From assembly GCA_032690845.1 (NCBI GenBank), contig CM064424.1, positions 35,653,462 to 35,717,461 on the forward strand: a DNA stretch of 64,000 nt, in the 5' to 3' direction. The notes under the pieces were generated by a model. The model made no database searches. It saw nothing but the letters and a program-made list of their open reading frames with translations, and was not told the origin of the DNA. The DNA is from Eleusine coracana subsp. coracana. Lineage: Eukaryota; Streptophyta; Magnoliopsida; Poales; Poaceae. This document shows positions 59,115 through 64,000 of this stretch, in pieces. The stretch's first letter is position 1. Each line of letters begins with the position of its first letter. Made by a program: the position numbers and the translations under genes.

Positions 59115-60763
59115 TGTTGACACTTGCTAACATTTGCTAAGTTGCATGAATATAATCATCCCCGGCCAAGCGCCAGAAATGCTTATGGCATTTCTTAACG
59201 TCGCACCAGACATAACTATAAAGATGCACTTGAGTGTCAGTATAGTAAAATCCACAAGCGCACGGATAATACCGTTGTAGCATTTCACTATTGGATTGCT
59301 CCAATAGCTTGTCATATATAGTTCTACCAAAGCAAGGCTATAGCATGAATATATGATTGTTAATAGTAACATAGACATAAAGATTGGTATGAATATTTAG
59401 AGTTTATACATGGGTAAGTATAATATTCATGATAGGGGTAGTGTGACACATAGAGCAATCATTCCTAAAGAAAAATAAAAGATCCTAAGTCACTAGGGAG
59501 TTTTAGTCAGGAAAGCAAAGTCGCATCTCTAATGTTAGTCTACCTATATAGTTACATAGTCAAACAATTATATGCAAGTTTATACTAGTCATAGTCTAAT
59601 GCACTCAATGATTCATGTACGGATTCATGCCCGGCATACACAAGGCAACTCCATCTTGGACACATGTCGCAACCGAACATGGAGGAGTACAAAGGACAGA
59701 TAGGGTTGTCACAACCTACTGCCTACCTTTACAAACCATGGATTACAAGATGATCAATACTACCTAGCCATGTAAGCACCGTGCTTATACATTTAAGTAG
59801 AATTCTAGCATTGATCAAACACTAGAATCAACAAATGGATTAACAAGCACTAAAGCACACCTCACTCTAACCCTATGGGTTAACAATTCATGGCTAAGCA
59901 ATTGCAAACCCACATTAAGGCACATTCAACTAGACTAAAGCACAAACTAGCATTATAACATTTAGACTATAGTCATGGTATATGCCAATCATAACAACAA
60001 GGTAGCAAGTCTATATCATCATGAAAGCGTAATAAAGTCCTATGACATGAATATGATATATAACCAAACAAGGAACACATATCATAAGCATAACTATATG
60101 GAAGAACTATATTAATTGAATAGATCAAAGTCATAATAAAATAGAATAAAGGTGAAGATACAAGGGCCATACCAATACTCCTATGACTTGGAGACTTGAG
60201 CAAGGCTCCTCCTACACTAAACTCCACTAGGACTAGGAAACTACTAACTAAAAGAGGGAAACGAATATCTCTTGAGTGTGTGTGTTTGAGTGGAGCTCTC
60301 CCCTTCTATTTATAGGGGCCATAGGTCGGTACTGAGGAGTAACCACCACGGCACCGCCATGCGCTGATGTTTCCTAAGGGCTGAGGAGTCGACATGTGGA
60401 GGCCCGCTCAAACCCCTAGGTCGGCCGACCTGCAGATGGGGCCCCTTGCTGTGTGCTTCCTCGAGGTGACTGGTAGGTGGGTCCTCTTCTGAATTAAGTT
60501 GGTGTTCTCCGGAGAATCCCATGTAGCCACATATGCATTCTGGGGAAAGTCTAGTAGGCACCGTCTCATTGGCTAGAATGGTGTTTCCCCAGATTATGCT
60601 CCATTTCCCCACTTATATTGTATCAAATCCCTGCATGCACATGAATCTCCAAGGATAAGTGGAATCTTGTTATTCCTAACTAACATGCAGGTATGAAATG
60701 CTAAGTCTTCCTACTTTTATAGGTATATTGATGGTCAGAATTGGTATTTAATGACTATCAACA
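59115..60763 (-). repeat. Athila 5' LTR (1649 bp)
   Basis: The minus strand starts TGTTGATAGTCATTAAATAC and ends AGCAAGTGTCAACA. By comparison with LTR B the original end may be about 70 bp earlier, before the first primer-like copy. No matching 3' LTR is in the window. Confidence 0.75.
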
Positions 60764-61683
60764 AGGCCATATTAACCGGACTACATACAATCATTTGGTT
60801 TTATTTTTCATGACCATTTACATGATAAATTTATCACTCGGGAGAGTGGTAGACCCATTCTTGGGGGCTACGGTTTTCATCGAAATCAATCGGGGGGGGG
60901 GGGGGGGGGGGAGGGGAGGAGCATTTGACCCATTATTGGGGGCTACATTTTTCATTGTAGCATAGGAAAAGAGATATTATATACGTGATGGTGTGTTAAG
61001 ATTCCTTTTTGACTCACAAGCTATTTATTTAAGTAACTTCTGAGTCGAGGGCTACACCTAGTGGACCACTTGACTTAATTTTGCATGAAGATATGATATT
61101 TGAAGACTCCAAAGATATTGAAAAATTTAAATACCTTTTGAGTCGGGGGCTATACTCATTGAGTACACCTAATTAGGTGCAGATGGATAACGATATATTT
61201 TTCTTTTGAAGATCTTGGGATATGATTGAAGTACGTTCCAATTTGTGATGAAGCTGCATATAAAATCACTCGGTTATCAAGATCCAAAATTGTAAATGTG
61301 GAATACTTGCCTTACGGGTATCCTCATACAAGACTAAGTCGGTAGCTGACCGGGTACTTCATCAACAAGGAAGCCGACCGACTCAACTTGGAGCGCAAGG
61401 CATGTAGAGATAGACTTTCTATGTAAACCTTAAGAGGTTACGACTACGACTCTTCATGTACCCCCCTGCCGACTGGATATATGAGGCGGCAGGGTACCCC
61501 CCTCATCGAGGGACAATTTCACAAGTCTCATAACATCAATACAATACACAGAACACAGGACATAGGGTTTTTACTCTCATCGAGAGGGCCCGAACCTGTA
61601 TAACTCGGTGTCTTGTGTTACCATCGTAGTTCTTAGTCTCGACGTAGCCCTATACATTTTACTGCCGATCTCAAGCTTCGATA
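60764..61683 (+). repeat. Tat-type LTR, plus orientation
   Basis: The sequence up to the primer site is matched in reverse by 63464-64000, for example CGAGAGGGCCCGAACCTGTA. A phrase GGGGGCTAC recurs near 60864, 60940, 61050 and 61149. A G-tract of about 20 (60891-60911) lies near the start. The left edge is set only by the Athila LTR end and may not be exact. Confidence 0.7.
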
Positions 61684-61685
61684 GT

Positions 61686-61704
61686 TGGTGCGCCAGGTAG
61701 GGGA
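61686..61704 (+). other. Primer-binding site of the Tat element
   Basis: TGGTGCGCCAGGTAGGGGA follows the LTR. This TGGYGCGCCAGGTAGGGG form is typical of grass Tat elements. Confidence 0.82.
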
Positions 61705-61735
61705 CAAGGCTCGTCGGGATTCTCCGTTGACTACG

Positions 61736-63463
61736 ATGGCCGAAATTCCCATCATCCAGTACTCACCGGACTTCAAGATCTCCTTTGGATCACTCGACTT
61801 CACAGTCGGCGACAACGGAGCCCTAGGTCTGGAAAACCACAGATCCGACTCGGCCGCAGTCGTCTCCATGGCGCGATCATCGAGTTTGTCTGACATGATC
61901 CCCGCATTGGTCCCACTCGGATCTGAGGAAGAAGATCCTTCCTTTGGGAACAATTCAAGATTGGATCAGTCTTTTGATGAGGACTCGGTCGGATCCGCTT
62001 ACCCATATCCCCATATTGTCAACATGGTGGATATAGCAGATCCTGCGGATGGAGACCAGGATGGTGACCAAAACGGTGAACATGAAAATAACCCCGTTGA
62101 TGGCCACCCGAATCAAATAGCCGAGGGAGGTCAACAGGAGGAGGACCCTCCAGCTGATGACTTATCGGTCGGACACCGTCGTCGACCAAGAGGGTCGCAC
62201 GGTTCACGCAACGCCTGCTGACTGGATCTCGGTCTAGAACTCGAAGTGGATGGCATCAAGGTCTACCACACTCCTCAGAATAACATCACAGGGGCCAAAA
62301 CTTTGCTCGACACTCTAATGGTCGACGCGAATTATTAGACCCCTACGATGCAAAAGGCAGTGGCTATGCTTAAGGCCGCTGCAGCTCAAGAGGCCGCAAA
62401 ATCTCTGTCAGTCACAAGCTCTAGTCATGTCTCTTCACGAGGTTGGCAAAGGCGTGAAGATCTGAGAAATTCTCTCAGCCTCCATGATGGACAAGATACC
62501 ATCAACTCTCACTATGAAGAACACGCTCGGGACAACCGACGCTATGAGGAAGAACGCCATGATTGGAGAACGGACGGCCGACGGGGTGACCGACGAGAGG
62601 ACCATCAAGATCCTCCTCCAAGGCACAACCGTGACGACCGACATCGACGAGACGATCGGGATTGGCACGATAATGATGATAATCACCATCGGCGTCATTG
62701 ACATGATGACGATGTTGGACCGCGACACGGCCGCCGTGCAACCCCGTCCCCAGACTGGCATAGGCGGTCGATGATGCCGACCGATGATGAGATCGCATGC
62801 ATCAAGGCTTACATCCCTAGGCTTCGCATAGCTCGATGGCCAAAAGGATTCAAGTCGGTCCCCATCGAAAAATACGATGGTCAGACCAATCCCCGAGAGT
62901 GGCTGCAGCTTTATAGCACAGTGATTCGGTTGGTTGGAGGTGATTCCTATGTAATGGCTAATTACCTACCAGTCTGCCTGGATCCAGCTGTTCGAATATG
63001 GCTCACATCTCTTCCAGACGAGTCAATCACATCTTGGGGAGACCTCAATAGGAAGCTCATAGAAAGTTTCCAAGCTACATGCAATCGACCGGGCAGCCAC
63101 TTCGACCTCACTCGGATCAAGCAGAAGACTGACGAACCTCTTCATGATTACATCAAGCAATTTTGCGCTAAGAAGACTGAGATCCCCAATGTCGCGGACC
63201 AACAAATCATTGCCGCCTTCCAAGGAGGGATCCATAGTGATGATTTGGTTCATGAGATCGGTCGGAGGAATCATGACCTCAAGCTGACCGCTCAAGAATG
63301 CTTCGACATCGCTGACAAGTTCGTGTCTAGTGAGTCGGTGTTGGATGACATCGGGGAAAAGGCAAAGAGAAGCGGTCGGACAAGCCCGAGTCCTCCAAGA
63401 AAGACAAGAAGAGGAAGCCTGATAACATGGTTCACATAGATGTCGATGCTCCAGACCAGCAGT
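61736..63463 (+). pseudogene. gag: Tat-type gag, degraded
   Basis: The ATG at 61736 (MAEIPIIQYSPDF) begins one frame that continues to 63439 with three stops: TGA near 62219, TAG near 62336 and TGA near 62699. The N-terminal part is acidic, then an Arg, Asp and His-rich stretch (62500-62700), then the conserved capsid part: YDGQTNPREWLQLYS, CLDPAVRIWLTSLP, SWGDLNRKLIESFQ, EPLHDYIKQFCAK and FQGGIHSD. A one-base frameshift near 63365 precedes the basic KDKKRKPDNMVH tail. At 63463 the gene is cut by the inverted LTR, so the zinc knuckle and pol are missing. Confidence 0.87.
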
Positions 63464-64000
63464 AAATATATAGGGCTACGTCGAGACCAAGAACTACAAT
63501 GGTTACACAAGACGCCAAATTATACAGGTTCGGGCCCTCTCAATGAGAGTAAAAACCCTACATCCTGTGTTCTCTATTATATTGATTGTTTTGAGATGTT
63601 AAGCCTAAATTGCCTCTAGCTCACTCTCCACCCCCCCCATGGGGGGTACCCTACCACCTTATATATCCGGTTGGCAGGGGGTACAAGTAGAGTCCTATTC
63701 GTACTCTACAATGGTTCCATATGGCAAGTCTAATCTTTCTTATCTTGCACTCCAAGCAGAGTTGGTCAGCTTCCTTGTTGATGAAGTACCCGGTCGGCCA
63801 CCGACTTTAGCCTTGTATGAGGATACCCATAAAGCAAGTATCCCACAGCAACCCACGAGTGCTTTCTGATTTTGAGCTTTAAGATCATAAATTAGGAAGA
63901 CCTCATTATCGAAGTTTTTGATAGATCTAGTGCACCGGGTAGGTGCACCTGATCAGGTGTAGCCCCCGACTCTTGTATAATTTGGAGACTAACAAATAAT
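63464..64000 (-). repeat. Tat-type LTR, inverted, cut by window edge
   Basis: It begins (plus reading) TATATAGGGCTACGTCGAGAC and continues as the reverse complement of 61683 leftward, with many substitutions. Its junction to gag shares only the short CTGC with the LTR end, so the LTR lacks its last 20-30 bases. A perfect palindrome CCCCCCATGGGGGG sits at 63632-63645. Confidence 0.8.

Larger units (their letters stand above)
57544..60763 (-). mobile_element. Athila element, 5' portion
   Basis: Minus-strand order: 5' LTR 60763 down to 59115, primer site, gag, protease, then interruption by LTR C at 57543. Reverse transcriptase and beyond are not found elsewhere in the window on this strand. 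Gag and the TGGCGCC-type primer site identify Athila. Confidence 0.83.

Noticed and set aside
62348..62701. Arg/Asp/His-rich frame as a separate nucleic-acid binding protein
   Set aside because: It is in the same frame as the Tat gag before and after it, separated only by single stop codons, so it is the middle of one degraded gag.

Overview
This window looks like intergenic DNA of a large plant genome, most likely a grass (Poaceae). I base this on the LTR-retrotransposon lineages present, the initiator-tRNA-Met primer-binding sites, and an Au-like SINE tail. I found no cellular gene, rRNA, tRNA gene or CRISPR array. Almost every base can be placed in a layered stack of LTR retrotransposons, nearly all of them broken.

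Layout. 1-1893: 3' end and 3' LTR of a Sirevirus-like copia. 1896-9514: an Athila-type LTR (copy A) split by element L (2386-8922, minus strand; target duplication GCCAG), a non-autonomous element with 2.9 kb LTRs and only about 760 bp inside. 9520-11431: Tat-lineage RNase H and integrase remnant. 11432-12920: tail, LTR and leader of a chromovirus family I call G1. 12921-13254: Athila-type LTR fragment (D). 13255-14732: truncated relative of element E on the minus strand. 14733-17430: Athila-type 3' end, LTR (B) and primer site. 17431-20063 and 53050-53942: a G1 relative (G1b) that lacks reverse transcriptase, RNase H and integrase. It is split by copia H (20069-53044, minus strand; duplication CCATG).

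H in turn carries two insertions. E (24325-39717, plus strand; duplication AAAGC) is a 15.4 kb Tekay/Del-type chromovirus with two related extra ORFs upstream of gag. G1c (42746-49796, minus strand) sits head-to-head against another G1 LTR (49815-50549). 53943-57543: poorly classified sequence, then an Athila-type 3' end with LTR (C), which interrupts the protease of a minus-strand Athila element (57544-60763). 60764-64000: a Tat-type LTR, primer site and gag, closed by the same LTR in inverted orientation.

The most interesting signals are these: the duplicated accessory ORFs of E; the hairpin-plus-polypurine end shared by E and the coding-less L, which suggests cross-mobilisation; the in-frame loss of RNase H in G1c and of most of pol in G1b; the two inverted LTR arrangements that could produce double-stranded RNA; and LTRs that carry a polypurine tract on one side and a primer site on the other. 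Premature stops are mostly TAG or TGA at codons normally CAG, CGA or TGG, as expected from deamination of methylated cytosine. All clade names come from recognising motifs by eye; no database search was run.
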